Shown here: one piece after another, positions 1 to 8,838 of the stretch | How positions within the stretch are numbered: position 1 is the first letter of the stretch | How the letters are laid out: each line of letters begins with the position of its first letter | Source: Archaeoglobaceae archaeon | GTDB taxonomy: Archaea; Halobacteriota; Archaeoglobi; Archaeoglobales; Archaeoglobaceae | Direction: 5' to 3' | NCBI GenBank assembly: GCA_026986375.1 | Contig: JALSOQ010000016.1 | Span: forward strand, 1 to 64,000 | Length of the DNA: 64,000 nt | The notes under the pieces: model-generated | Databases searched by the model: none | What the model saw: the letters and a program-made list of their open reading frames with translations, nothing else | What the model was told of the DNA's origin: nothing | Made by a program: the position numbers and the translations under genes

Positions 1-50
1 GTGCTGTTCGTATAGCCTTTTCAGATCTATAACTTCCTTTCGGGCTGAGC

Positions 51-92
51 TTGGTAAGGCAAAGGTCCCGGGTTCAAATCCCGGCCGTGGCT
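51..92 (+). tRNA. 3' part of a tRNA, probably tRNA-Thr(GGU); 5' exon outside the window
   Basis: A perfect T arm is visible: stem 68-72 and 80-84 (CCGGG/CCCGG) around the loop TTCAAAT. It is followed by a 7-base 3' acceptor strand CCGTGGC (85-91) and a U discriminator at 92. Reading backward with a 5-base variable loop (AGGTC, 63-67) puts GGCAA in the 3' anticodon stem and T33-GGT-AA (52-57) in the anticodon loop. U73, U36 and A37 all fit tRNA-Thr. No matching 5' acceptor strand (GCCACGG) or anticodon-stem strand (TTGCC) occurs at 1-50. Bases 1-50 are therefore probably intron and the 5' exon lies before the window. The amino-acid identity is inference. A T run follows at 99-104. Confidence 0.6.
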
Positions 93-98
93 CTTACC

Positions 99-104
99 TT
101 TTTT
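99..104 (+). terminator. oligo-T terminator after the tRNA
   Basis: A run of six T residues starts 7 bases after the tRNA 3' end. Archaeal tRNA genes commonly end transcription at such T runs. Assignment is by position and composition only. Confidence 0.4.
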
Positions 105-117
105 GAGATTCCGAAGG

Positions 118-125
118 TTTTTTAA
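118..125 (+). promoter_or_regulatory. TATA box for the glycosyltransferase gene
   Basis: The AT-rich element TTTTTTAA lies 23-30 bases before the ATG at 148. This is the spacing expected when the transcript starts at or next to the start codon (leaderless). There is no Shine-Dalgarno sequence before 148, which fits. Confidence 0.4.
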
Positions 126-147
126 CGAATCCGCTAAATTTACGATA

Positions 148-1296
148 ATGACGATCAAGATCGGTTTCGTTTCGAGATATCCTCCTGTTCACTGCGGAAT
201 AGCCGAATACACCAAATTTCTGATCTCAGCTTTACGTTCTCTGAATCCCAAGTTGAAGTTATACGTCTTCTCTACGAAAGAGGTGCATGAATTCCCTTAC
301 GAGGATGAGTTGGGTGTCGAAGTGATCCCCTGCTTCTCGCCAATGGAAAAAAAATATTCCGAATTTCTGTCGAGACTTTCGGAAGTCGGGGGAGTTGACG
401 TCTTACACGTTCAGCACGAATACGGAATATTCGGGGAGGGTAAGTATGTTATAGACGCTCTGATTAAAGCTAAGGAAGAAAAACTCACAAGAAGGACCGT
501 TATAACCATGCACACCGTGGATCACCCTTACGGAAGGGATTACGCGTTGAGGTTTCAGGCGTCGCTGAACGAAGTCGATGCGGTGGTGGTTCACAGCAAT
601 CTGCAGGAATTCGAGCTTCAGAATCAAAACGTAACTCCAAACCGTATATCGAGGATTCCCCACGGAACGCTAATAAATCCATACCTCAGCTATTCTAAAA
701 GCATACTATCGGACAGTCTGGGATTGAACGCTGACGAGTTTAGGGGAATGATTTTAGCGATTCCAGGATTTCTTAGGAAGGACAAGGGCGTGGACGTTCT
801 ATTCGAAGCTTTGAAGATGATAGAAGACATGAGGTTCACGATACTGTTGGCGGGGGAGCCTAAGGATCCCGAGTTACACGAACTCGTTTCGAGAGAGACG
901 GAATACAGAACGATAGTTATGGAGAGATACCTTTCGAGCGACGAGATACTGAAAGTCGTGGCATTGGCCGATGCGATAGTTCTTCCTTATAAGGACAGAA
1001 AGGGTGCTTACGCCGTAAGTGGTATTCTGCACCTATCCATGGGAGGTTTGAAGCCGATAATAGGTAGCAGAACGCCGAGACTCGTAGAGCTTTATCAGTT
1101 CGCTCCCGATATGACCGTTCCGCCGAACGATGCCGAGGAGCTCGCCAACAAGATCAAGTGGCTCGTCGAAAACTACGACTACGCTGTAGCATACATGACC
1201 GAGCTATACAGTTACGCCGCAACCACCCAGTGGATCAGGATGGCTCGAAGACATCTAAGACTTTACAACTCTCTCCTTTATTCTCTCAACGACTGA
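148..1296 (+). CDS. GT4-type glycosyltransferase
   Basis: A 382-residue GT-B glycosyltransferase of the glycosyltransferase family 4/1 type, expected to move a sugar from a nucleotide donor to an unknown acceptor in the cytosol. The N-terminal half starts with KIGFVSRYPPVHCGIAEYT, the usual GxxxYPPxxGG-like nucleotide-sugar loop of cell-envelope and exopolysaccharide transferases. The C-terminal half has the acceptor/donor-domain pattern FLRKDKGVDVLFEAL and LADAIVLPYKD. No signal peptide or membrane segment is visible. An earlier ATG at 103 is open, but the family start motif begins at 148 and a TATA-like element sits in the extra region, so 148 is preferred. The last 42 bases overlap the convergent PurM-like gene. 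Donor and acceptor cannot be told from sequence. Confidence 0.8.
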   Translation: MTIKIGFVSRYPPVHCGIAEYTKFLISALRSLNPKLKLYVFSTKEVHEFPYEDELGVEVIPCFSPMEKKYSEFLSRLSEVGGVDVLHVQHEYGIFGEGKYVIDALIKAKEEKLTRRTVITMHTVDHPYGRDYALRFQASLNEVDAVVVHSNLQEFELQNQNVTPNRISRIPHGTLINPYLSYSKSILSDSLGLNADEFRGMILAIPGFLRKDKGVDVLFEALKMIEDMRFTILLAGEPKDPELHELVSRETEYRTIVMERYLSSDEILKVVALADAIVLPYKDRKGAYAVSGILHLSMGGLKPIIGSRTPRLVELYQFAPDMTVPPNDAEELANKIKWLVENYDYAVAYMTELYSYAATTQWIRMARRHLRLYNSLLYSLND

Positions 1297-2592
1297 CTTC
1301 TTTTTTTCTATGGCCATTCTAACCGCCTCATCTATTCTCTTGCACATCTCCTCGAAATCCTTTGGCGTCTCCTCTCCGACCACCTTCTTTATGGGCGTGT
1401 ATGCGGATTCTCTGAACTTCGGTTTTAACGGTATTCTTTTTCCGTTTTCAACGATGTAAGCTCCGTTTCCCTTCTCAACCCACCCGACTTCCTCTATTCT
1501 AATCCCAACGCCTCTGACAACCGACTTTACTTCATCCGCAATGTCTTCTGGGCATATCACCATGAGAGAATCTATGGATACTCCCATAAAGTCTATTTCG
1601 AGATCTTCGAGCATCTTCAACACTTTAGCGTTCACGATCCTTCTGCACCTCTCGTAATCGAAAACGAGCGCCTTTCCCGAAACCTTTGCTATCTCCTCGG
1701 CATCTCCCCTAATCCCGCCGTTCGTCACGTCGCTCATGGAGTGAATTCTTTCAACCAATCCTGCCCTCATTATGGCCTCGCACGCCAATATGAAGTCTAT
1801 GTTTAGAGTCTCCTCCACGACTTCGTGCATCCCGTAGTATATCGCCGTCGTCGCTATGGTTCCTCCACCGGCCCCTTCCGTCATCAAAATAACATCTTCC
1901 TCCTTAACGTTCTTCCTCGGGGTTATGTATTCCGATACTCCAACGCATCCGACACACCCGGTCATCCTCTCCCCTATGACCATATCTCCCCCTATCCTTA
2001 AAGTCGAACCCGCCACGAGCGGAACTCCAACCAACTCGCATACCGCAGTAATTCCGGCGATGTGATCGAATATCTTCGCCACATCTCCGTCGTCGGCAAC
2101 GTGTATATCTGAAAAAACCGCTATCGGCCTCGCACCCATAACGTATACATCCCTCATCGCCGCTCTCGTGACGTGAAATCCCGCTATAAAGGGAAACTCG
2201 CTGAGACGGGAGTGAATTCCATCTACCGCCACGGAAATGTAGAGGTTACCCACTTTCACGACACCAGCATCGTCCAAATCCTTCGAATCTATTACGGCAT
2301 TCGTTCTGCCAATTATTTCCGCTATCTTTCTGTGAACGTAGAAGTCCCCCTTTCCCCTCGAACCCACTCCGAACTCTCCCATCTTAACTCCACTTCTGTA
2401 ATACTCCAGAACGGGATGGGATTTGGAATACGCGTTTTTTACTTCTTCTATCACCGCTTTTGCCCACTTTTCGGCAGTTTCCCTTCCAAAACCCTTTATT
2501 TCGATCAACCTCTCGATGAGCATCTCTTTAACCTTATCCTCATCGAACCTTTCGAGCAACCTCTTAGCGTATCCCTCCAAGTCCATACTCAT
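1255..2592 (-). CDS. PurM/HypE-superfamily (AIR synthase-related) protein
   Basis: A 445-residue protein of the AIR synthase-related superfamily (PurM, PurL, SelD, HypE, ThiL), whose members bind ATP and phosphorylate or activate a substrate. Residues ~1-55 form a separate helical segment with a helix-hairpin-helix-like turn (IKGFGRETAEKWAK). The PurM-like body follows, with the conserved acidic loop DLDDAGVVKVG (~105), the VAVDGIHSR strand, and the C-terminal-domain signature TEGAGGGTIATTA with MSDVTNGGIRGD. It is much longer than ThiL or HypE, so it is an orphan archaeal member rather than one of those. Its start overlaps the stop of the EamA gene by 4 bases (ATGA), so the two are probably co-transcribed. 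An alternative ATG is two codons in (2586). The substrate is unknown. Confidence 0.7.
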   Translation of the reverse strand: MSMDLEGYAKRLLERFDEDKVKEMLIERLIEIKGFGRETAEKWAKAVIEEVKNAYSKSHPVLEYYRSGVKMGEFGVGSRGKGDFYVHRKIAEIIGRTNAVIDSKDLDDAGVVKVGNLYISVAVDGIHSRLSEFPFIAGFHVTRAAMRDVYVMGARPIAVFSDIHVADDGDVAKIFDHIAGITAVCELVGVPLVAGSTLRIGGDMVIGERMTGCVGCVGVSEYITPRKNVKEEDVILMTEGAGGGTIATTAIYYGMHEVVEETLNIDFILACEAIMRAGLVERIHSMSDVTNGGIRGDAEEIAKVSGKALVFDYERCRRIVNAKVLKMLEDLEIDFMGVSIDSLMVICPEDIADEVKSVVRGVGIRIEEVGWVEKGNGAYIVENGKRIPLKPKFRESAYTPIKKVVGEETPKDFEEMCKRIDEAVRMAIEKKKSVVERIKERVVKS

Positions 2593-3011
2593 CCCTCACA
2601 AACCATAACGACTCCCAAAACTATCAAAACCGCCCCCACCACTACTTTTGGACTAACGTTTTCTCCCAACGCGATGGAGGAGAACAGAATCGTGAATAAC
2701 GGATATATCGAAGTGATGGGAACGACTTTTGATGCCGACGTGAACTTCAGAGCCATGTAGTATAGCACCATCGCCACCCCACCACCCAAAGCGCCTGCCG
2801 TGAGCAGGTAGATTAGATTTCTCCCAACGAACGCCGATTGGTCGAACTGCCTCAGAACGATTACCGAGAAGATCAGGAAAGTTACGGCCCCGAATGCCCT
2901 TACGATGTTCGCCGTATATGGCGAGACTCCGGAAGAGACTACCATCTTGTCGAATATCGGTGCTATCCCCCAAAGCAGTGCCGAAATCAGCGCCAAAATT
3001 TCGCCTTTCAT
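2589..3011 (-). CDS. half-size EamA/DMT-family transporter
   Basis: A 140-residue membrane protein that is a single EamA (drug/metabolite transporter) repeat. It shows about four or five hydrophobic helices, beginning EILALISALLWGIAPIFDK and ending VVVGAVLIVLGVVMV. Full-size members of the family carry two such repeats (about 300 residues), so this one would have to work as a dimer, as EmrE-type and other single-EamA proteins do. The family includes exporters of metabolites and amino acids; the cargo is unknown. The gene sits between a TrmH-type methyltransferase and the PurM-like gene with 4-base overlaps on both sides, suggesting one transcript. Confidence 0.75.
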   Translation of the reverse strand: MKGEILALISALLWGIAPIFDKMVVSSGVSPYTANIVRAFGAVTFLIFSVIVLRQFDQSAFVGRNLIYLLTAGALGGGVAMVLYYMALKFTSASKVVPITSIYPLFTILFSSIALGENVSPKVVVGAVLIVLGVVMVCEG

Positions 3012-3712
3012 TTCTCCCTCAACCTCCTGTCGAACTCGAACATGAATATTCCGGCCGCGACGGAAAGGTTTAGACTATTCACCTTCCCCCTTCCGGGAAT
3101 CTTCGCTATAAAATCGCACTGCTTTTTCACCGATCTCGAAATACCCCTATCCTCCCCCCCTATCACTATCGCCACCGGGGGAGAAAGATCCACGTTGCTT
3201 ATATCCTCCCCATCCAGATCCGCTCCTACCACCGTTATACCGAATTTTTTGAGCTTTTTCAGAGCGTTCGCCATATTTTCGACCCTCGCTATGTCCAAGT
3301 GCAACGCCGCTCCGGCAGAAACCCTAACGACAGTATCTGTAACCTGCACCGCCCTCCTCTTCGGAATAACCACTCCCGCACATCCGAAGAACTCAGCAGA
3401 TCTTAGCACCGCTCCCAAGTTGTTAGGATCCTCCACGGAATCCAAGAACAGGAGGAATGATCCCGTTCTGAGGCATTTGTCGATTAAGTAGTCGATTTCC
3501 ACGTATTTTATCGGAGATATGTCCGCGGCAATCCCCCTCGAATCCTTGGGAAGTGAGGAGCGAGGAACGTAAACAACTGGTATCCCCCTCTTCTTTGCCA
3601 TCGCTATTATCTCCCTTATCCTCGGGTTGTTCGTATCCTTGTCCACGTATACCTTGTTGACCTTCCCCGACTTCAAAGCTTCCGCGACGCTGTTTATACC
3701 CCCCACCCTCAT
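3008..3712 (-). CDS. TrmH/SpoU-family RNA 2'-O-methyltransferase
   Basis: A 234-residue SPOUT-class methyltransferase, expected to methylate the 2'-OH of a ribose in rRNA or tRNA using S-adenosylmethionine. An N-terminal substrate-binding domain starts GGINSVAEALKSGKV, as in RlmB-type enzymes. The three SpoU motifs follow: motif 1 DPNNLGAVLRSAEFFG (Asn and Arg), motif 2 VAIVIGGEDRGIS, and motif 3 IPGRGKVNSLNLSVAAGI, which form the knotted cofactor site. A longer reading from 3781 adds 23 residues with no family similarity and would leave no promoter space for the divergent gene, so the ATG at 3712 is chosen. The RNA target is not predictable from sequence. Confidence 0.85.
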   Translation of the reverse strand: MRVGGINSVAEALKSGKVNKVYVDKDTNNPRIREIIAMAKKRGIPVVYVPRSSLPKDSRGIAADISPIKYVEIDYLIDKCLRTGSFLLFLDSVEDPNNLGAVLRSAEFFGCAGVVIPKRRAVQVTDTVVRVSAGAALHLDIARVENMANALKKLKKFGITVVGADLDGEDISNVDLSPPVAIVIGGEDRGISRSVKKQCDFIAKIPGRGKVNSLNLSVAAGIFMFEFDRRLREK

Positions 3713-3784
3713 CTTCCACGATTTTCGTTCTCCGTTTATGACGTTTGCGAAGAAGGTTTTAATCGGTGAGTCGAACCTCATAAT

Positions 3785-4018
3785 ATGAGGGACGTGGGTT
3801 TCGTAACTTCGAATCCCAACAAGGTCAGGGTGGTCGAAGTCATAAGGAAGAGGGGTAAAACCACTATGAAGGAGGTTTCAAAGTTCACGAGAATTCCGGA
3901 GGTTATGCTTAGGGGTGTTCTGGAGGAGCTGAAGAGGGAGGGGTTCGTTTCGGAAGAGGAGGGATTGTTAAAGCTCACTCCTGCGGGATTCGAGGTTTTG
4001 GAGAAGATGAGGATATGA
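3785..4018 (+). CDS. small winged helix-turn-helix protein
   Basis: A 77-residue single-domain winged-helix protein. Helices in GKTTMKEVSKFTRIPEVMLRGVLEELKREGFV form the recognition region, and the wing is SEEEGLLKLTPAGFEVLEKM, typical of MarR/ArsR-like archaeal regulators. No ligand or metal site is visible. The start is close to its probable promoter (ttttaatc at about 3755-3762), so the transcript may be leaderless. The stop TGA overlaps the start of the radical SAM gene (ATGATG), so the two are co-transcribed and probably translationally coupled. It may control that gene, but this is inference from context. Confidence 0.75.
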   Translation: MRDVGFVTSNPNKVRVVEVIRKRGKTTMKEVSKFTRIPEVMLRGVLEELKREGFVSEEEGLLKLTPAGFEVLEKMRI

Positions 4019-5166
4019 TGCTAAGGGAGTTCGAAACGAAGGGAGAGAAGGTGTTCCTAATAAGGAACCTGATAGAGGTCAGGATACCGAAGAGGCACTA
4101 CGAAAAGCTCGCCAAAAAGTATTCGAAGGAATACATAATATCCTACGCGGAGCCTAAGAGAATTCTCCACCACGTAACGAAAAGGGAGTTGGTTTACGTA
4201 ACGAGGGAGAGCGGGATACCCCTTTTGGGACACGCAGCTTTCGGACTCATAGACAGGGGGACGAATCTGATACAGGTAAGGCCTATAACAGGTTGCAATT
4301 TGAACTGCGTATTCTGTAGCGTCGATGAGGGGAGGAAGAGCAGGACGAGGGTCACGGACTACATTGTGGAGCCGGATTATCTCGTAGAGGAGTTCGAGAA
4401 GGTCGCGGGGTTCAAAGGGGACGGCGTGGAGGCGCATATAGACGGGCAGGGTGAACCGACGCTTTACCCTTACATGGACGAGCTCCTTGAGGGGCTGAGG
4501 AAGGTGAAGGAGGTCAGGGTAATTTCGATGCAGACCAACGGAGTCCTGCTGAGCGAGGAGAAGATAGAGAGGTGGGAGAAATACTTGGACAGGATAAACC
4601 TTTCGATAAGCACCCTCGACGAAAGGAAGGCGGAATTCATATACGGTTGCAGATATCCCCTGAAGAGGGTTATAGAGATAGCTAAGGCGATAGCGGAGAG
4701 CAAGATCGACCTTCTCATAGCTCCGGTCTGGCTTCCGGGGGTCAACGACGAGGACATGGAAAAGCTGATAGAGTTCGCTTTGGAGATAGGTGCCGGAAAG
4801 AGGTGGCCTCCAATTGGTATTCAGAAGTATATACCTTACAAGTTCGGAAGAAAGCCGAAGGTCGACGTCATGAGCTTCAGGGAGTTCTACGAAAGACTAA
4901 GAAGGCTTGAGGAGGAATACGGGGTCAAGCTTATTTTAAGGCCTGAAGACTTCGGAATAGAGAAGAGGCCGAGAATTCCGCATCCGATAAAGAAGGGAGA
5001 TGTCCTTAAGGCGAGAATAGTCGCGAACGGGAGAGTTAAGGGGGAGAAGATAGTCGTGGTCAAGGGGAGGGTGGTTACGGTTTTGACCGATAAGAAGGTG
5101 GGTGAGTTCGTTAAGTTCGAGATAGTCAGGGATCACGACGGCATATTCCTCGCGAAGGAGTTATAA
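4015..5166 (+). CDS. radical SAM protein of the archaeal COG2100 type
   Basis: A 383-residue radical SAM enzyme. The cluster-binding motif is GCNLNCVFC (C-x3-C-x2-C, about residues 95-102), followed by the DGQGEPTLYPYM strand that corresponds to the GGEP SAM-binding motif. The C-terminal ~55 residues (KKGDVLKARIVANGRVKGEK onward) look like a small beta-barrel of the TRAM/OB type, as in RNA-modifying radical SAM proteins. Before the radical SAM core there is an N-terminal domain of about 85 residues. It matches a family widespread in archaea whose reaction is unknown as far as I know. The start overlaps the upstream wHTH gene; ATG codons at 4015 and 4018 are both possible. Confidence 0.75.
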   Translation: MMLREFETKGEKVFLIRNLIEVRIPKRHYEKLAKKYSKEYIISYAEPKRILHHVTKRELVYVTRESGIPLLGHAAFGLIDRGTNLIQVRPITGCNLNCVFCSVDEGRKSRTRVTDYIVEPDYLVEEFEKVAGFKGDGVEAHIDGQGEPTLYPYMDELLEGLRKVKEVRVISMQTNGVLLSEEKIERWEKYLDRINLSISTLDERKAEFIYGCRYPLKRVIEIAKAIAESKIDLLIAPVWLPGVNDEDMEKLIEFALEIGAGKRWPPIGIQKYIPYKFGRKPKVDVMSFREFYERLRRLEEEYGVKLILRPEDFGIEKRPRIPHPIKKGDVLKARIVANGRVKGEKIVVVKGRVVTVLTDKKVGEFVKFEIVRDHDGIFLAKEL

Positions 5167-5170
5167 AACG
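5161..5170 (+). promoter_or_regulatory. TATA box for abce1
   Basis: The element TTATAAAACG lies 20-29 bases before the ATG at 5190 and overlaps the stop of the preceding gene. The spacing fits a leaderless transcript and supports 5190 rather than the upstream TTG at 5178 as the start. Confidence 0.5.
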
Positions 5171-5189
5171 ATCGGCGTTGCGAGATTCG

Positions 5190-6962
5190 ATGCCAGAGTT
5201 CAGGATCGCAGTGGTTAACAAGGACAAGTGCCAGCCGAAGAAATGCTCTCAGGAGTGCATAAAGTTCTGCCCGAAGATAAGGACGGGAGTTGAGGACGTT
5301 ATAGTCATAAAGGACGGAAAGGCGGTGATTTCGGAGGAGCTTTGCGTCGGGTGTGGTATATGTGTTAAAAAGTGTCCTTTCAAAGCGATCTCCATAGTGG
5401 GTCTTCCGCACGAGTTGGAGGGAAGGGAAGTTCACAGATACGGTAAAAACGGATTCGTTCTTTACGGTTTACCCGTTCCGAGGAAGGGTTATGTAGTCGG
5501 TCTTTTGGGCCCGAACGGGACGGGAAAGTCCACCGCAGTCAAGATACTCACAGGACAGCTTAAACCTAATCTCGGCAGGGTGGATGAGGAGCCGGATTGG
5601 GATGAAATATGCGAGCGATTCTCAGGGACGGAGCTTTTCAACTACTTAAAGAATCTCGCGAGCGGAAGTATAAGGACGAGCCAGAAACCTCAATACATAG
5701 AGGCGATTCCTAAGGTTTACAGGGGGAAGGTTAGGGATTTGCTTGAGAGAGTGGATGAGCTCGGGATTTTGGACGAGATCGTCGAGAAGCTCGAACTGAA
5801 GAACGCTCTGGATAGAGACGTTAAGGATCTCAGTGGTGGAGAACTTCAGAGGCTCGCTATTGCCGGATGTCTGATGAAGGACGCGGACTTCTATTTCTTG
5901 GACGAGATAACCTCCTACCTCGACATACAGCAGAGGATAAACGTCGCGAAGGTTATCAAGGAGTGGAGCGAGAAGAGGCCCGTGCTAATAGTTGAGCACG
6001 ATTTGGCCATTTTGGACATGCTCGCGGACTTCGTCCACATAAGCTACGGAGAGCCGGGAGTTTACGGAGTGATAACGAACGCGAAGGGTGTTAGGGTTGG
6101 AATAAATCAATACCTCAGAGGATACCTCGCCGAGGAGAACGTCAGGATAAGGGAGAAGCCGATAGAGTTCGAGATATTCCAGCCGAAGGAAGGGGAGAGC
6201 GAGAAAGTTTTGGTGGAGTATCCTTCCTTCACGAAAACGTTCGAGGGATTCAGACTTAAGGTGGAAGGGGGAGAGATAAGGGCTGAGGAAGTTTTGGGGG
6301 TCGTGGGACCAAACGCAACCGGAAAATCGACTTTCGTTAAGATATTGGCCGGTGTTTTGGAGGATGATGAGAAGAAGGTCAAGCTCAACGTTAAGGTTTC
6401 ATACAAGCCCCAATACGTTAAGGCAGATGTGAGCATGCCCGTGGGGATGTTTTTGAGGAAGATAAATCCGATGGTAGATTCCTCTTATTACAGAACTGAA
6501 TTCCTCAAACCCTTGGGAATAGAGGATTTGATGGACAGGAATCTGGACGAACTCAGCGGAGGAGAGCTTCAGAGGGTTGCGATAGTCGCCTGTCTTTTGA
6601 GGGAGGCGGACCTCTACCTGTTGGACGAGCCTTCCGCCCACTTGGATGTGGAGCAGAGGACGGAAGTCGCGAGGATGATAAGGAGGTTCGCTCTGAACTT
6701 CTCGAAGAGCGTTTTGGTGGTCGATCACGACATATACCTAATAGACATGGTGAGCGACAGGTTGATGGTATTCCAAGGGGAGCCGGGGAAGAGGGGAGTT
6801 GCGAGAAGGCCTATGGGTATGAGGGAGGGAATGAACCTGTTCCTTTCGAACTTGGGCATCACCTTTAGAAGGGATGAAGAGACGAAGAGGCCGAGGGTAA
6901 ACAAGTTAGGTTCGAGGTTGGACAGGGAGCAGAAGGCGAAGGGCGAGTATTACTACTACTAA
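5190..6962 (+). CDS. abce1: ribosome-recycling ATPase ABCE1 (RNase L inhibitor homologue)
   Basis: A 590-residue soluble twin-ATPase that splits ribosomes after termination and is conserved in all archaea and eukaryotes. Residues ~1-75 form the two [4Fe-4S] ferredoxin-like clusters, with eight cysteines including CVGCGICVKKCP. NBD1 has Walker A GPNGTGKST (~107), signature LSGGELQR (~213) and Walker B DFYFLDEITSYLD. NBD2 has Walker A GPNATGKST (~372), signature LSGGELQR (~454) and LYLLDEPSAHLD. Full family length and every ATPase motif are present. The chosen ATG gives MPEFRIAVVNKDKC, a normal family N-terminus. The gene is monocistronic here and followed by the convergent uS2 gene. Confidence 0.97.
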   Translation: MPEFRIAVVNKDKCQPKKCSQECIKFCPKIRTGVEDVIVIKDGKAVISEELCVGCGICVKKCPFKAISIVGLPHELEGREVHRYGKNGFVLYGLPVPRKGYVVGLLGPNGTGKSTAVKILTGQLKPNLGRVDEEPDWDEICERFSGTELFNYLKNLASGSIRTSQKPQYIEAIPKVYRGKVRDLLERVDELGILDEIVEKLELKNALDRDVKDLSGGELQRLAIAGCLMKDADFYFLDEITSYLDIQQRINVAKVIKEWSEKRPVLIVEHDLAILDMLADFVHISYGEPGVYGVITNAKGVRVGINQYLRGYLAEENVRIREKPIEFEIFQPKEGESEKVLVEYPSFTKTFEGFRLKVEGGEIRAEEVLGVVGPNATGKSTFVKILAGVLEDDEKKVKLNVKVSYKPQYVKADVSMPVGMFLRKINPMVDSSYYRTEFLKPLGIEDLMDRNLDELSGGELQRVAIVACLLREADLYLLDEPSAHLDVEQRTEVARMIRRFALNFSKSVLVVDHDIYLIDMVSDRLMVFQGEPGKRGVARRPMGMREGMNLFLSNLGITFRRDEETKRPRVNKLGSRLDREQKAKGEYYYY

Positions 6963-6977
6963 AAATTTAAAAAAACG

Positions 6978-7577
6978 CTAAAGTTCAGCTTCGAAGTCCT
7001 CCACCTTATACGGGAACTCCTCTACACCTCTGTTCTTCAGCACTTCTCTTGCGAGGAGCCAGTAAACCAGTGCGAGGGCCTTTCTACCTTTGTTGTTCGT
7101 GGGAATAACCAAGTCTACGTTGGATGCGGAGTTGTTGGAATCGCACAAAGCTACTACTGGTATGCCTATGGCGGTTGCCTCCTGAACGGCCTGTCTGTCT
7201 ATGGCCGGATCCGTGACTATCACAACATCGGGCTCTCTGTATTCCTTCAGCATCGGATTCGTAAGAGTTCCGGGAACGAACCTTCCGATCACGTAGTCCG
7301 CTCCTACCGCTTTAGCGAACATCATGACCGGTTTCTGTCCGTATTGCCTCGCGGCGACAGCTAAGATCCTGCTCGGCTCGAACCTCGCTAAGAACTTTCC
7401 GGCAATCCTTATCCTTTCGTCCAGTTGCCTTATGTCCAATACGTATAGTCCGTCCGGCCTGACCTTGTATATGAACTTCTTCATGTCTCCCGTTTTTATC
7501 TGCGTTCCTATGTGAACTCCAGCCGCTAAATACTCATCTGGTGGGACCAGATACTCATACTCTGTCTTCGCCTCCAT
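6978..7577 (-). CDS. rps2: ribosomal protein uS2
   Basis: Small-subunit ribosomal protein uS2, 199 residues, normal length for archaea. Family motifs include [11 protein letters not shown] near the N-terminus, [18 protein letters not shown], the [16 protein letters not shown] block and the [18 protein letters not shown] loop near the 16S contact. The start ATG at 7577 is preferred over the GTG at 7580 because a GGTGAT Shine-Dalgarno sequence lies five bases upstream. The enolase stop overlaps it by one base (TGATG). An eno-rps2 pairing is common in Archaeoglobales and other euryarchaea. Confidence 0.95.
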   Translation of the reverse strand: MEAKTEYEYLVPPDEYLAAGVHIGTQIKTGDMKKFIYKVRPDGLYVLDIRQLDERIRIAGKFLARFEPSRILAVAARQYGQKPVMMFAKAVGADYVIGRFVPGTLTNPMLKEYREPDVVIVTDPAIDRQAVQEATAIGIPVVALCDSNNSASNVDLVIPTNNKGRKALALVYWLLAREVLKNRGVEEFPYKVEDFEAEL

Positions 7578-8785
7578 CACATCACCCTCACCATTTTTGG
7601 TGAGCCCAATTCATCTTCAATTCTGATGAGCTCGTTTAACTTGGCGATCCTCTCGCCCCCAACCACACCCGTCTTTATTAATGTTGCGTTGAAAGCGACG
7701 CTCAAGTGGGCTATCGTTTCGTCTTCCGTTTCGCCACTCCTGTGAGATACGACGACTTTATAACCTTTGTCCTTGGCCAATTTCACGGCTTTAAACGTGT
7801 CCGTCAGCGTCCCTATTTGATTGGGCTTTATGAGAACGGTGTTGCACGCTCCGACCTCTATTCCTCTCTGAATCCTCTTAACGTTCGTAACGAAAAGATC
7901 ATCCCCACAAACCATGCATCTTTTTCCTATCTGTTCTGTCAGCTTGGCGAACCCCTCGAAGTCATTTTCGTGTAGAGGATCCTCGACGTAGATAATACCG
8001 TATTCGTCCACGAGCTCCGCAACGTAGGCTATCTGCTCCTCTGGAGTGAGCTTCTTGTCCTTGTAAACGTAACGTTCTCCATCCCAGAGTTCGGTTGCGG
8101 CGAAGTCGATTCCCATCCTAACCTCCACGCCCGTTTCATCCTTCACGATTCCTATAGCCTCTTTGAGAATTTCAAAAGCTACCTCGTCCGTAATCTGAGC
8201 GGCCCAAGCTCCTTCATCACCCTTAGCGGCGAAAATTCCCCTTTTCTTGAAGATCCTCTTCAGAGTTTTGTGAACCAACGCGTTCGTTCTCTGAGCTTCG
8301 AAGAAGTTCTTTGCTCCCACTGGAATTACGAGGAACTCCTGAATGCTCGTCGAACCTACGGCATGAGCCCCCCCGCCTATAACGTTTCCCAACGGATAAG
8401 GCAGTTCCTTCGCGAATGCTCCTCCGATGTATTCGTAAAGTGGAACGCCTAAAAGGTTAGACGCCGCCTTCGCACAGGCTAAACTGGCAGTTATCGCGAA
8501 GTTACCGCCTATGTTTGCGAAGTTTTCGGTTCCGTCTATCTCCCTGAGCTTCTCATCTATGCTCTCCTGATCGAAAACGGACATGCCTATGAGCGCTTTC
8601 GAAACCTTTTCTTCAATCTCGTCCTTTTTGTATGGATCGACGACAATCGCCTCCTCGCTACCCGTTGAAGCTCCGCTCGGAGCTATGGCCTTTCCGACAA
8701 CATCTCCGGCGTAAATCTCGCACTCAACAGTTTCGTTCCCCCTGCTGTCGAAAACTATCCTATACCTAACGTCCTCGATTATCAT
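7577..8785 (-). CDS. eno: enolase
   Basis: Phosphopyruvate hydratase, 402 residues, which interconverts 2-phosphoglycerate and phosphoenolpyruvate in the cytosol. Seen: the N-terminal [12 protein letters not shown], the mobile loop [12 protein letters not shown], the metal-binding acidic residues in [34 protein letters not shown] and [10 protein letters not shown], the catalytic lysine in [11 protein letters not shown], and the C-terminal [20 protein letters not shown]. It is slightly shorter than bacterial enolases (about 430). The gene leads an operon with uS2. A TATA-like sequence (GCTTATCTAT on the minus strand, about 8806-8815) fits a short leader. Confidence 0.96.
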   Translation of the reverse strand: MIIEDVRYRIVFDSRGNETVECEIYAGDVVGKAIAPSGASTGSEEAIVVDPYKKDEIEEKVSKALIGMSVFDQESIDEKLREIDGTENFANIGGNFAITASLACAKAASNLLGVPLYEYIGGAFAKELPYPLGNVIGGGAHAVGSTSIQEFLVIPVGAKNFFEAQRTNALVHKTLKRIFKKRGIFAAKGDEGAWAAQITDEVAFEILKEAIGIVKDETGVEVRMGIDFAATELWDGERYVYKDKKLTPEEQIAYVAELVDEYGIIYVEDPLHENDFEGFAKLTEQIGKRCMVCGDDLFVTNVKRIQRGIEVGACNTVLIKPNQIGTLTDTFKAVKLAKDKGYKVVVSHRSGETEDETIAHLSVAFNATLIKTGVVGGERIAKLNELIRIEDELGSPKMVRVM

Positions 8786-8838
8786 CTTACGGCTATCTTC
8801 GGAAGAATAGATAAGCTTTTTCGGATTCGAATATTATC

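Noticed and set aside
41-60. D-arm-like sequence GGGCTGAGCTTGGTAAGGC directly before the tRNA T arm
   Set aside because: It resembles a D loop (AG..TTGG..A), but the D stem does not pair and no anticodon arm would fit; the anticodon-loop reading with an upstream exon explains it better.
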